Shown piece after piece: positions 34,257-45,689 of a DNA stretch of 64,000 nucleotides (the first letter of the stretch is position 1; every line of letters begins with the position of its first letter). This DNA comes from Corynespora cassiicola (Eukaryota; Ascomycota; Dothideomycetes; Pleosporales; Corynesporascaceae), in assembly GCA_022059125.1 (NCBI GenBank), contig JAEUWY010000019.1, positions 310,001 to 374,000 on the forward strand, given 5' to 3'. The notes under the pieces are model-generated. The model worked only from the letters and a program-made list of their open reading frames with translations, searched no databases and had not been told where the DNA came from. Position numbers and translations under genes: made by a program.

Positions 34257-36360
34257 GGATTCAGCGATGGAGTAGGCCATGGTGTGTTGTAATTGCATAG
34301 CTTATATCCCTTCTCAGCTCTCGTGCTGATGAAAGCCGGTGAATTGCTTGGAAGGCAGTTTAGAGTATCTTAGATTTTGTGAAGACGCAATGCTTTGACG
34401 TTGCGATATTTTCCTTTGATTAACAGCCGGGTAGTGTCAGTCTAGACTTCTTTTACGTGAGAAAGGGCTTACCGTTAGCGAATTACTAGTCTGCGTTTTT
34501 GTAGAGGTATAAAACTTAAGAAAGTATAGCATAGTTCATGCCACGTATAATACCAGAGTGGTTGAAGTTAGTACCAATACCAGAAATAGGTCTACAATTA
34601 GACCCTCGCGATCTGTTCCTGCAGTGGCAAGCAGTCGGCCCTTTTACCTGGCCTCCATTGCACGAAAGCTCTCGCGCACAACCCGATTAATCTTATTCTC
34701 TGTTGATGCAATCAAGATCCAATTAGATGATGGAGTCGGCGGCACCAGCGACTCTTTATCAGCTTTGTTCCGCACGCCTACTTCACGCATCCGCAGGTGT
34801 GGGGGCGCATCGGGGCTACTCCAGCATTCGGCCGAGTCGACGTCGGGTGGTGTCCGAGGGCAACATCTGCACTTCGGGAACGTCCCGCAGCCCTCGGGAC
34901 GGCAGTACCAGCCCGAAAAATGGACGATAACGCACAAAATTTACGTTTTTATACTTTGTCTTTTTTTCCAAACTCCATTACATATCTTTTGATTTTAAAG
35001 ATGAGATGGATTGTTTTTCATGGCTGACATTTTGCGGATAAGAAAAGTGTTTGGATAAAGGTGTTAAGATCAACGGAAGAGGAAGTTTTTGCTCTGTGCT
35101 CGAATTCGGACGGTCAGGTGTTAGCTGAGTAGTTCTAAGCACTGAGCTATAATTGCGCTTGTATAGTTCCTGCTGTGAGTGTATATTCCATATATGCTGT
35201 AAAATCAAGGAAAGCGGATGGGGTTCCTTGCTTCCAACAGAGTGTGCCGAAATTTCTTCGATAGGGTGAGATTGGTGTGTGCACGTACACATTTTATCTG
35301 CAAACGTGTATTAGCGATAGTCCCTCTTGATTGTGTTCGGGCTCATGAATCCTTTTTATACCGCCTGACAACAATCTTGATCTTGTACTAGTTCTTGTGA
35401 TCTGCAGTTAAGGGTCTACTAGTGGTAGATTATGCCAAGACCCCCTCATCCTAACGCCCAACCTTCCAGACTCTGCTTGCATATTTGAGCTCGCGTCCGC
35501 ACTTGCAAGGCAGATCGTTCATTTGAAATGATCAAAAGAGTGTTTTGGAGCAGATATACGGACGTGAAACTCGGGTTATCAACGATTTGGGCATTCTTAC
35601 CTGATGGAGATATCTGTTGGGTGATGCTAGCAACTGCTATGAAGGACTATTTATCCATGGAATACACATATATCAGCTACAACAATTGATATGGCGTTTT
35701 TTTGAAATTCAAACCAAATAGTTTTAGTAGAGAGCCATGAGCCATTTGTTGATGAGCGGATGCATTCCCCGCACCTTTTGAATCCGTTGCTGGGCAATCT
35801 GTAAGCAGATTATTAGGGCGTTATAGAGAAAACGGGACGCGAACGAATGAAATGGCTAGATAGAAATTTAATGTTTCTTCAAATATCTAGTTCCACGTAC
35901 TACTGTAAGCCTACGATGTCTTGGAAATATACAGGTGATAAAATTTGCGGAAACGGACAAGTCGTGGACCGGTATTTGGAAAATCCGTACCAATTAAATC
36001 GACAATCTTAGCTTCAACCAAGAGATATGTGTAGCCATTTCGTACGATATTAGTCCGGAGGTATGCTCCTAGTCCCAAAGTGTTTTGGATCTTGAGTAGG
36101 TGTTGTCTACAGTAAAGTTTGACGGTTCATTTTCTGGCTCTTCCTCGACTGATAAACCATTGCCATCACCTCCAGGGCTACAATAACACTGCTCGAAGCT
36201 GAAGGGAGATCATTGATACATCAATGAAAAAGGAAGAATCAAGATCCTCGTGCTCCCCTTTTTAATCTGTATCCACTATTCCAAGTCTTTGAACCGTCCC
36301 AGAGCCTGTCATTACTTGCGTCAATATAGGATATTGTATTGGATCTAATTGATCGTCAAT
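34257..36360. other. 2.1 kb without a recognisable gene
   Basis: AT-rich and gene-free by inspection. One stretch at about 35090-35170 (minus strand) resembles tRNA promoter boxes but does not fold as a tRNA. Confidence 0.5.
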
Positions 36361-37164
36361 ATGGCCAACACTACCAATCAGGCTCTCAAAGGCAAACTTG
36401 CCCTCATCACTGGAGGCTCGCGCGGCATCGGTGCTGCTACTGTTCTGGAATTAGCCTCCCGCGGCGCAAACGTAGCTTTCACCTATATCTCCCCCAGCAG
36501 CGCCAAACTCTCCTCCGACATCATCGCCCAAGTCGCCGCCCTCCAAAACGGCACCTCCGCCACCGCCATCCAAGCTGACCTGAGCGACCCCGACTCACCC
36601 GCCAAAATCATCAAAGAAACCCTCTCCGCCTTCAACACTACCACCATCGACATCCTCGTCAACAACGCCGTCGCAGACCAGTCCGTGCCCCTCGGCCAGT
36701 ACACGCACGACCTTTTCACCCGCCTCTTTGACACGAACCTGCGCGGCCCCGTCTTCCTGACCCAAGCCCTGGTTCCACACCTCCCAGTTTCAGGCGGGGG
36801 TCGCATTATTAACATCGGCTCGCTGGCTAGCCGCATGCCTATCCCGCACGCTGCCATCATGTCGGCCACTAAGGCGGCACTGGAGGCGTTTACGCGGGTC
36901 TGGGCGGCGGAACTGGGCGCAAAAGGGCATACGGTCAACTATCTTGCCGTCGGAGCGGTGGATACGGATTCGGCGCGGAAGGCGAGGGAGAATTCGGCGG
37001 TTATGGCGGAAATGCAGGAGAAGGTCAAGGCGGAGACGCCGTATGAGCAGCGGTGGGCGACGCCGGAGGATATTGCTATTTCTATTGCTATGATTGCTGA
37101 GCCGCAAAGTAAGTGGATTACTGGGCAGGGAATCTCTGTAAGTGGGGGGTTAAGAATGTTTTAA
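36361..37164 (+). CDS. SDR-family protein lacking the usual catalytic Tyr
   Basis: Intronless, 267 residues, standard for classical SDRs. The cofactor motif TGGSRGIG, the NNAV variant of the NNAG motif, the Ser of IINIGSLASR and the Lys of SATKAALEAF are all present. The position of the active-site Tyr (four before that Lys) reads Met (IMSATK) rather than Tyr. The remaining fold, including the C-terminal GQGISVSGGLRMF, is intact. The enzyme may therefore be inactive as a dehydrogenase, use another residue, or act in binding or regulation. The Met at 36361 was chosen over one four codons upstream; both are possible. Confidence 0.85.
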   Translation: MANTTNQALKGKLALITGGSRGIGAATVLELASRGANVAFTYISPSSAKLSSDIIAQVAALQNGTSATAIQADLSDPDSPAKIIKETLSAFNTTTIDILVNNAVADQSVPLGQYTHDLFTRLFDTNLRGPVFLTQALVPHLPVSGGGRIINIGSLASRMPIPHAAIMSATKAALEAFTRVWAAELGAKGHTVNYLAVGAVDTDSARKARENSAVMAEMQEKVKAETPYEQRWATPEDIAISIAMIAEPQSKWITGQGISVSGGLRMF

Positions 37165-37554
37165 GTACAGTAAAGTAACATAAAAAAACACTTTTTAAAC
37201 TATTTGGGGTAAGGTTATAGTTAACTAGCTAAGCCGTCCCGCCGTTTTCATGAGCAAGTTCACCTACAATGCCAAAATTGTCAATTTATCTCTTTCTCTG
37301 TTTTTTTATACCCGACTTTGTTCAAGCTCGAATGTCTCTGGGGAAGTGAAGCTCGTGTCAGCTAGCAGAAAAGTACTTGTGAGCCCCACTCGCCAGGCAG
37401 GTTATCATGTAGCTAATTTTAGCATTTTCAACCACTGCACAAAGAGGATGTTGAGCATGGATTTTGGATTTACGTACTGAACATCCTTTGCGCAGAATGC
37501 TTCAGTTCTTTTTTGTGATACTGTAATTTTTGGTTCTTTCTGAAGTAGAAAGAA
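37165..37554. other. Intergenic, convergent 3' ends
   Basis: AT-rich; no gene recognised. Confidence 0.5.
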
Positions 37555-39939
37555 TCATGGCAAGCTCCGGCAAAAGATGTTCATTGCTTCTGCAAGGATG
37601 TGTTGGATACCCCATGAAGCGCAGCGCCTAATAATCAGGGTCCAAGCATACACCACCTGCGTCCAATAGGGTTTTTGAGTGATCAGGTCGTTCAAATTGA
37701 CTTCCTTGAGCGCCTCTTCTACAAGTCTGACAGCCTCCAACTCCTGCGGGCTTCTATCGAACTCTGGAACCTTGCCAAGCTGTTTCATCCATGCCATCAA
37801 AAAAAGACCTAATACAATATATCAGTCCTACCACGTACCAAGAGTACGCCGTACTTACAGGACTCAATGAAAAGGAGATGTACAAGATAATCTTGGCTCT
37901 CAGACCCTCCACGCTCTGTTGCCATTCCTAACTTGATTCTCGTCCTCAGTGCCTGTATCGCATGTAATGCAGCCTTCAAACTAAAATCGGATCGATCAAG
38001 TACGATTGAGAACGATGACATACTTTGAGCTATCTTCTTTGCGTCATGCGAAAAGATAGCCGATCGGACAGCCGAGAAGTTGCCGTACGATCGAATGTAG
38101 GCAAGTCGAAAGAATGCAGCGGAGCTAGAAGAGACATCGAAGGTGTTTCCGGGTGCAACGTAGGAATCTGAAATCTGTTCCCAGCACGCTTGCCATTTCT
38201 CTAGGGCATGGTGGGGTACTAGTATGTTGTCTTTTATTCCTTGATAAAACATCTTCCGCTGGATGAGAGCATGCAAGACGACGTAGGCCCCAAAAGGGCT
38301 GATCTTTGCTGTTTGTAAAGACGGAAAAGGTGATAGAATCGAGTTCAAGGCATCTGAAAAGCGAACTGAAGAATTTAGTGAGTGTTTCCTAGCGTCAAAC
38401 CACGCTTCAGGGTTGGCAGCCGTCCAGATGTTTTCATTCGCAGGCAGGATAACATCGCTCATATCAGAGTTCAAGAGTGCTGGCGTTGTATTAAAGCAAA
38501 CATATAGATGATTTAAAAAGCAGAAGACGGCGCATTTGACCCTGTATAGTGTTAGCTCGTTGAGGGTCTCACATACAAGCAAAGGGAGTTCGGAATTACC
38601 TCACCATGGTCTCAGCCTTGATCCAATTGTTCCATGCTAAAAGAGAACAGTGTATCAACTCTGGGTTGGAAAAGGTTGGGATTTCAGTGGCGCGCATGGT
38701 CTAGATATGGAGAATTCCTAATCAGCTACGTCTATTGCATAAGACATATACCAGACTTACGCTAGCTAAAAGTGGTACCCACAACAAAGCATCATGGAAC
38801 GTTTCGTAATTGCCCCCGGAAGATCCGTAGGCTATCAAAAGCATGATTGATTGCGACAAAGTCACAGCTTCATCAGTGTTCCATGCAGGATTTGACTCAA
38901 ACTATGGTTTGTCAGAGGCTGGAGCTGGCCAGGGGAAGATGGGTTTATTTACAAGTCTTAATGCTGAAAGCCTTGCTGCCTGATAGAGCAGATTGGCTGT
39001 GTCGCGTTCGTTATTGCGCATGGCGCTTAAAGCAGCCATGGCCTGTAGGAGACAAGGGTGTGCATGCTCCGCTCGCCATGTCGGGAGATGAATCGAGGAG
39101 AGATATGAAGGAACTATCTTGAAGAAATCTGTAAGTAGCCGTGCAAAGGCTAAACATGACGGGAAGTTGGCATCGCTAAGTTCGGGCCTCTATGTTTGCC
39201 ACCCGTCAATAATTGGTTCATCATCTCCTATATATTCCAGTTACTTACCATGTGCGCAGCCTGTTCTGCCTCCTTCGCCATTTGATTCTGCTTCTCCAGA
39301 GAAATCTCCCATGAACTTCTCCAAGAGTTTTGGCAATGCAATTCGGTTGACGCGGTTGAGACTGAGAAGGGCGTTAGTGGTGATGTGTCAATATTGACGA
39401 AGTCGTTCGATGATCCAATAAAGTTATTGTAGAGTTCATCGGATATATGCTCATGTTCCAGGCTAGCCAGAAATGTGTCGAAAGCGTTGTTTGTGGCTAG
39501 TGTCGGCTCGTCGAGGGTAGGCAGATTGGAGTCTTCTTGAGATCCCTGCGAACCCGTTTGCTCAGTCGCTGCTGAGGAAAATGGTGCGTCCAGGATCCTT
39601 TCTTGTCGCGATGGCGAATGTATCTCAACAGTCAGCACCTGCACGGGGGCCACCGGTGTAAGAGAGGCACCGATAGCTACAGAAACGTCGGAAACGTTTG
39701 GGTGGTAACGCGAATGATGACGTTTGATGACATCTTTACGAGCGAAGCTGCTATTGCAATAATTGCAGTTGTAAGGCTTCTCGTTTCGATCTGAATATAG
39801 AGCGGGCTCGTGAATATGCTTGGAAGTACTTGGAAGTGATGGGAGCCTTACGTGATCGTTCATGTCTAGCTAAGTGTTCGGTGCGCGTAAAAGTTCGCTC
39901 GCAGTATTTGCATCGGCGTACAAGAGACGGTCTAGGCAT
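37555..39939 (-). CDS. C2H2 zinc-finger transcription factor with fungal regulatory domain
   Basis: Seven exons (introns 39791-39851, 39190-39248, 38902-38952, 38701-38760, 38542-38599, 37809-37858) give 681 residues, in frame throughout. Two C2H2 fingers are tandem at the N-terminus: CKYCERTFTRTEHLARHERSH, with its last His created by splicing, and CNYCNSSFARKDVIKRHHSRYH, joined by the RNEKPYN linker. An acidic, Ser/Thr-rich middle follows. The rest is a helical domain containing ESNPAWNTDEAVTLSQSIM and AFFRLAYIRSYGNFSAVRSA, of the kind found in fungal C2H2 regulators with a Fungal_trans-like domain. It is a nuclear regulator of unknown target. Confidence 0.88.
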
Positions 39940-40793
39940 AATATGTAGCTTTTAAAATATAGTGGAGCGAAAACTGCGAACTCGATTCACGACTTCTGTT
40001 TGATTCTATCCAAGACAGAGCCTGTATGGCTGAGTCAATATTGGAGATGATTACGAGGGAAGGCTGCGAAAGTGGGATGGAGGCAATTCGAATATTGGTA
40101 ACTGCGGGTGAGGAGAGGCGCGAAGTCTCCACAATTGCTCCACGCATCTGCTAGTATAGTAAAGGTTAGCACTCGTTTAGAGCTCCGCTCCCCTGCAGCT
40201 ATTGTCGATGTCATCCGTGACCTTGACACAGCAAAGCAGCCAATAAGGGCCTGCCTTTTTGTACGGTCCCTGGCGATTGTACGATTTCAAATCGCCAAGC
40301 CGGCTACTGGAGGGTACTCCCCAGACATACACCATCCGCTCATAGACGCATCACTGTAGACGTAGAAGATTGTCGCACATTTTGTACAGTTAGATGTACA
40401 AATAACCCTTGACGAAAGCGGCTTATCACGAAAACGAGCTCTCGTGTATTCGCAAACCATGTAGGATCTCATGGCGACGAGAATAAACCTATCATCGCAG
40501 ATTGCGAATGAATCGAGCCAAGCGTGATCGGCGTCACGCATCTTCCCACCGAATCACATTTGCCAAGTCGCTAGTCATATTGATATAACCGGCTGCCTCG
40601 CGTTCGGGCTCTAACTTTTCCGCGAAGCTCCGTTCGGACATTTTCTACGCTGCAATGCCGATACGTAAAGGTGGGTCATGTTGAAGACATCGACGTTTGA
40701 AAAAGCCGCAATATCGAGTTCGTTGATTCTAGACTCCAGAATTACAAATGACACTATTATAGCAAGAAGAATTTAGGTTACATTCCTTTTTCG
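39940..40793. other. Intergenic, no gene recognised
   Basis: Promoter side of the C2H2 gene and the 3' side of the VOC pseudogene. Only short open frames. Confidence 0.5.
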
Positions 40794-42054
40794 CTATTCC
40801 AGAAACTCTTGTGGAATATCGGGACCCCGTACTGCAAGGCCCGCATCTCCTGCAGGCCCATACGCGATCGGCGTGTCTTTGTTAACAAGATCACCATCGG
40901 CATAGTGCTCTATCATGTTGCCGTTGACATCCCACCGATAATCGAAGATCTGGCTTTCCAAAAATATGTCGACCTATGCCCCAGACGAGCTTGTAGTTTC
41001 TCTTAGCCAGCCATTGATGACCCAGCGCCTGCGTGTCGTAGTCATGGACCTCGAAACTACAATGCTGGGGGTGAGGTTTCTTGCCAGGCAATGGTGAGGT
41101 CAAGAATAACGTATGGTGATCAACTAAATCTTGCCCACGGTCAATATGGGCGAACGTTGCGACTTCAGTCCGTTTCGTTCCAACCTTTTCCTCCACATAC
41201 AGCAGGTCTGATGGTACTATGTTGAAATATCGTGTGTACCAATCTTTCGGAGCTTCATATTTAACTGCAACAAGACTGAAATGACCAAGCTTACAACCTG
41301 TAAGCGAGAGATTTATGGTGACGGTATTTAAAAAAAAAAAAAAAAAGCTAACCTTGTACACTTCTGCAGGGCCAATCTCAAGTCGCTGAAAGGCTCTCTT
41401 GCGGTTTTTCTCGATCTCATGGTTTAGTGGTAGGTTAGGTCTTGCCTTTGAAGCCTCTTCGATCTGCTGTTGGTCAAGCGATGACTGCCCATGGATGAAA
41501 TTGACTGGAAATCCTTCAGGATCCTCTACTGTCAACACGAAACCACCTCCAGGTGCGTTTTCCGTCTCATTGATTCCTCCCATCACGTTTACGTTTGGGA
41601 TGCTGAGTATTCTAAATAGTCATTAATTACGAATTGCCAAAAATAGATCGCAACTCACTTTTCCAAGTCATGACGGGATTCTACCTCAAAAGCCCCGCCT
41701 AGAAACTGATTATCACCCTTTTTGCATAGCATTGGTCTGGGTCGTATCCTCGAAATCAAATTTCATCTCCGTTACTTGCTGCGATGTGCAGACCGAAATC
41801 TAAGATTGAGTCAAAGCCAGAAACATACGAGATTGGTAAGGGTTGGTTGTGGAATACTAACCAGTCATAAATGCTGCAGTTGCATCTAGATCAGAAACCT
41901 CATATCTCATGTGCGAGACCTTGACAATCCTTACTTGCTATGATGTGTCTATGCCTCATGAATGCTGCCATAACACTTTCGCTTCGCTCTCAGGACCAAT
42001 TGACTCGACATCTGGCCTGGAGAAACCTCTGTTGGGTGGCGGTTTGTCAATCAT
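40794..42054 (-). pseudogene. Decayed VOC-family extradiol dioxygenase-like gene
   Basis: The translated remains follow a glyoxalase/extradiol-dioxygenase (VOC) protein: an N-terminal module (KVSHMRYEVSDLDATAAFM), a middle segment (GGGFVLTVEDPEGFPVNFIHG) and a C-terminal module (HFSLVAVKYEAPKDWYTRYF, FAHIDRGQDLVDHHTLFL, IFDYRWDVNGNMIEHYADGD). Three breaks interrupt it: an in-frame TGA at 41756-41758 within DEI*FRGYD, a frame change near 41717-41725, and another near 40953-40958, where one extra A in a GGAAAG run shifts the frame just before QIFDYRW. At least two introns remain spliceable. A working gene would probably have cleaved a catechol-type ring. One break could be an assembly error; three make decay more likely. 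Confidence 0.78.
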
Positions 42055-42606
42055 AGTGAAGTAAGTTTGTATTCGGGTTATGCGAGAGAAACATTCTGAT
42101 GATCCCGTTGTAATCTAATCGTGGAAGGTGGTAATGGATAAAGTAGCAGACGCTGTTTCTTCTTTCCCTGGAGTTTCACGAACCATTCTCTCATATCCGC
42201 GATCAAATGGAGATTGACTGCCTTCTTGACTTGTAACAAGTCATACCCAAGATTTTGATCACCCGTGGCGCTGACGAGACATGGCCTTGCACTAGATGCT
42301 GCAACATTACTTTGGCAGGGGAATCTTTTTGCTGTAATACCACTTTTCTAGAATATGCCGTGCCCTAGTGCGCTTACGTGCTGCTTTGGAATCTGACCCC
42401 ACCGCTTCCTCGCTTTGGCCCGTACCCCACCTCGGGCGTGGACGTTTCGGCCACGACCTGCGCTAAAGTAAATGGACTGCTAAGTCTTTCCGCCTCAAGA
42501 CCATGTAACTACATCAAACGAACCGACGGACGGACTAGTTCAGGGACTTACGGCCGAAAATCTCGACTCGAAGGCGCACCTCACGGCAGAACAGTGCTGA
42601 AAAATT
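42055..42606. other. Intergenic between two decayed genes
   Basis: It has an open frame from 42378, but its translation before the zinc cluster has no recognisable feature. Confidence 0.4.
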
Positions 42607-43143
42607 GCATGCAAAAATTGTCGCACACGCAAGGTCAAGTGCGATCGAGTGTCACCCACGTGTACAGCGTGTGCACGGGCTGTACAGAAATGCACATACC
42701 CTCAACAGTCAAGAAAGCCCGGCCCGAAATTAGGTAGCACCATCGCAACGCGCAAGCGAAAACACCACAGTGATTTGGGTGCTACTCCTGGCCACGGCAC
42801 TGGCGAGAAACCGTCTCTTGTATCAGAAGGCCTGCAAGATCTCCTTGATCACTCCACGGCTGGGGAAGGGCGCGAAAACAAGCGACCATCTCGGACAACC
42901 ATCACGATTTTCCTTGACAGTAATATAACCGTACGTTTCACCTGAATAACTCCACACTTTTCTGTCTACCGTAGAGAACCGAGGTTGAGCCCTCACTTCT
43001 TGGCTCTAATTTTCAGGTGGAACTTCGCTATGTCGGAGGCAAGCGGAACCCCACGTTCGGCGAGACTCCACCAATAGCGCCTACAAAGTTGGTGGGACGG
43101 GTCACAAAGCCAACAGAAGCCTCCAACTCAAATTGTTCCTAGC
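42607..43143 (+). pseudogene. Stranded Zn2Cys6 DNA-binding domain
   Basis: An intact zinc cluster is encoded here: ACKNCRTRKVKC, then CTAC and the final Cys of QKCTYP, followed by basic RKPGPKLG. A likely intron (about 42911-43017) leads to a short tail ending in a stop near 43143. In this frame a TGA lies at 42598-42600 with no Met and no 3' splice site between it and the cluster, so no start can be drawn. Removing one A from the A-run at 42600-42605 would join it to the upstream open frame. No Fungal_trans domain follows. It is therefore either a truncated regulator relic or a gene broken by a single-base change. Confidence 0.65.
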
Positions 43144-43299
43144 GAATAGAATACTCCCACCAGAAAGCAGTCGAGTTTGCTTCCCTGCCACGTCTGATAA
43201 TTGAGGCGTCCTACTTCTATTTAGCTTCGGTCCCAGTTGAATAGGTCAACCATCTTTTGCGAGCTTCTTTTAGGCAACACACACCAAATTTTGCCTATC

Positions 43300-44847
43300 A
43301 TGGGGATCAGAGATATTCTATTGGATTTGGATCCGACTTCTACCTTTAAACTCCTTGGTGCGAGTCTGGCGTTGTACCTGATTAGCATCGCCATCTACAA
43401 CCGCTACTTCCACCCCTTGAAAGACATACCTGGACCCTTTTTGGCATCCATCACATCCTTCTGGTATTACTGGTCCATCGTCACGAGCAGATGGGAAAAC
43501 TACCAACTCCAAATCCATCATAAATATGGGCCGATAGTGCGCCTTGCGCCGAACCACATCCAGGTGTCTGCCGCTGACGAAATCGAAACCATTTATGGAC
43601 CGAAAAACAATTTTCACAAATCCCAATTCTATGGCCCTTTCGATTCTGGGATTTCCCCAAGGCCTGATAACTTTGCCGTGGTCGATGACAAAGTCCATTC
43701 AGCCCGACGGAGAATGGTGGCCCATATCTACACCCAGGCTGCTGTCCTTCAGTATGAGCCGTGTGTGGATAGGATAATCTCGCTATTCGAGGAACAAATC
43801 GGGCAAGTTAGCAAGTCAGGAGAGGTTTTCGACATGTCCCTCTGGCTCAGAAGATATACGTTCGACGTGGTGGGCGAGATATTCTATGGCCGTGAAGGGG
43901 GCTTTGGCTTTCTTCGCGAAGGCATCGACTACAACAACTGGATATCTCTTTTTGATGTATTGATGAAGCCTATCGCAGCAAACCATTATATTCCCCGTGG
44001 TCTAAAGAGTTTGGCTCTGGCAGGCCAGTTCCTACTCTCATCCGAGATCCGTGCCGGGATGTTGGGCTATCCTACGACTGTCCAACAAGCACATGCAGCA
44101 CTGAAGCAGAGAATGGAAGATATGGCTAGTAGCCGACCAGTGAACAGGAATGATGTTCTCAGCAAACTAATCGATGTTGCCAACTCCGAGGACAAAAAAT
44201 CGGAATTCAACATGCTGGATGTTACCGCGGAAATATTATCAATCATCTTCGCTGGAGCCGACACGACTGCGACGTCTCTCATCTCCATTTTTTACTTCAT
44301 ACATAAAAATCCACCTGTTCTGAAGAGATTATTGGAGGAAATTGATGCCGCATTTAGCGACGGGAGGCTGAAACATCCGGTACGATTCAATGATGCCTTC
44401 AAATTGCCATACCTACGTGCAGTAGTCAACGAATCTATGCGAATACATCCGTCCATGGGATTGAGCCTTCCTCGTATTGTTCCACCCGATGGAGCCCAGA
44501 TCTGCGGCAGGTATATCCCAGGAGGGTTTGAAGTAGCCATGAACCCCCCAGTCGTTCATTTTGATCCCAAAGTCTTTGGCCAAGATGCCGACAAATTTGT
44601 ACCAGAGCGCTGGATCCGCGACGGAGAGCGAGTTGGAGCGAACATGGAGAGACATATTCTCCAATTTGGGTACGGCAAGCGCATCTGCATAGGCAAGCAC
44701 ATTGCCCACACAGAAATGTACAAGCTGCTCCCGACGATACTACACAAGTACGCGTTTGAATTGCAGGTAGAGGAGTGGAGCACGAAGCGTGAGTTCTTCC
44801 AACAGCAGAAGAACGTTCTCGTGAAGGTCACAGGATTGCGGACATAA
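43300..44847 (+). CDS. Cytochrome P450, pisatin demethylase-like
   Basis: Intronless, 515 residues. It has an N-terminal ER anchor (LLGASLALYLISIAIY), the proline hinge IPGP, the I-helix AGADTT, the K-helix ESMR, PERW, and the haem loop FGYGKRICIG with the axial Cys. The start at MGIRDILL was preferred to a Met 21 codons upstream, since the anchor then sits in the usual place. The general pattern resembles the fungal CYP57/pisatin-demethylase-type group, which often acts on plant or aromatic compounds; this is a family resemblance only. It is next to the Zn2Cys6 relic and the VOC pseudogene, yet shows no break of its own. Confidence 0.92.
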   Translation: MGIRDILLDLDPTSTFKLLGASLALYLISIAIYNRYFHPLKDIPGPFLASITSFWYYWSIVTSRWENYQLQIHHKYGPIVRLAPNHIQVSAADEIETIYGPKNNFHKSQFYGPFDSGISPRPDNFAVVDDKVHSARRRMVAHIYTQAAVLQYEPCVDRIISLFEEQIGQVSKSGEVFDMSLWLRRYTFDVVGEIFYGREGGFGFLREGIDYNNWISLFDVLMKPIAANHYIPRGLKSLALAGQFLLSSEIRAGMLGYPTTVQQAHAALKQRMEDMASSRPVNRNDVLSKLIDVANSEDKKSEFNMLDVTAEILSIIFAGADTTATSLISIFYFIHKNPPVLKRLLEEIDAAFSDGRLKHPVRFNDAFKLPYLRAVVNESMRIHPSMGLSLPRIVPPDGAQICGRYIPGGFEVAMNPPVVHFDPKVFGQDADKFVPERWIRDGERVGANMERHILQFGYGKRICIGKHIAHTEMYKLLPTILHKYAFELQVEEWSTKREFFQQQKNVLVKVTGLRT

Positions 44848-45689
44848 GCTGCTTCGTCAAAGCAAGAGCGCAATGAATCAGGAGGTGTGTATATAGCCAA
44901 ACTAAATTGGCAGGAATTCCAAAGTTGGGTTTTATAGCCTTGGATGAGTGGTGGGGTAATGGTTGTATGAAGTCAGTCTAAACTGCAAGCAAGCGAGCCA
45001 CCTCCCTAAGTGCCCCATCTGGTCTTTGGTGTACCGACAGATTGATTGCCAGAGAAATGGGGAGTTTTGGGAGCAGGATTGGCCATGTATACTGACAGCC
45101 TCGAAAATGCAAACATTGTCAGAATATATTCTAGAGTTTACTAGGGGTGGGTAAAGAGCTTGGAGGAGGAAGCTGTAAAGCGCAAAGTTCTGGGTATAAA
45201 TGTTAGGTAATGACTTTTGACGCCGTTGCTCCAAAAAGGATGATGAGGTATACTTTGTGATAAAATTCTTGAACTTTTGAGACGATTTATTTCTTCATAT
45301 ACGAAAGATACGCGCGGTCATGTGCCTAGCCTAAGCCATTAGGTTGGCGTTAATGGGAATGCGAGACATACGAGAGCTTGGGAAGCAGGCGGCAGTCAAT
45401 GCTTTTCTCATCCTTTTATCTGCAGGTACTCTCTTGTGATTTCAATTCTATTCATTTCACACTTCTTTCGCCTCTCCTTCGCTGGCGGATTCCACTTGCG
45501 TGGTACCTCAGCTATTGTCCTCCCAAAGTGGAATCGTATCACGTGATCGCGTCGCTAGCGCGTTTTCGCGCCAACGCGTCATAATGGTGACATTGTCCTC
45601 TCCCTAAACCGCACCTCATCAACCTCACCTCACCAACCACGCCTATTCAACACACGACCGATCACGACAGCACTCTTCATACGACTAGA
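44848..45689. other. Intergenic, no gene recognised
   Basis: The 3' side of the P450 and the promoter side of the SUB1 gene. No supported gene. Confidence 0.5.
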
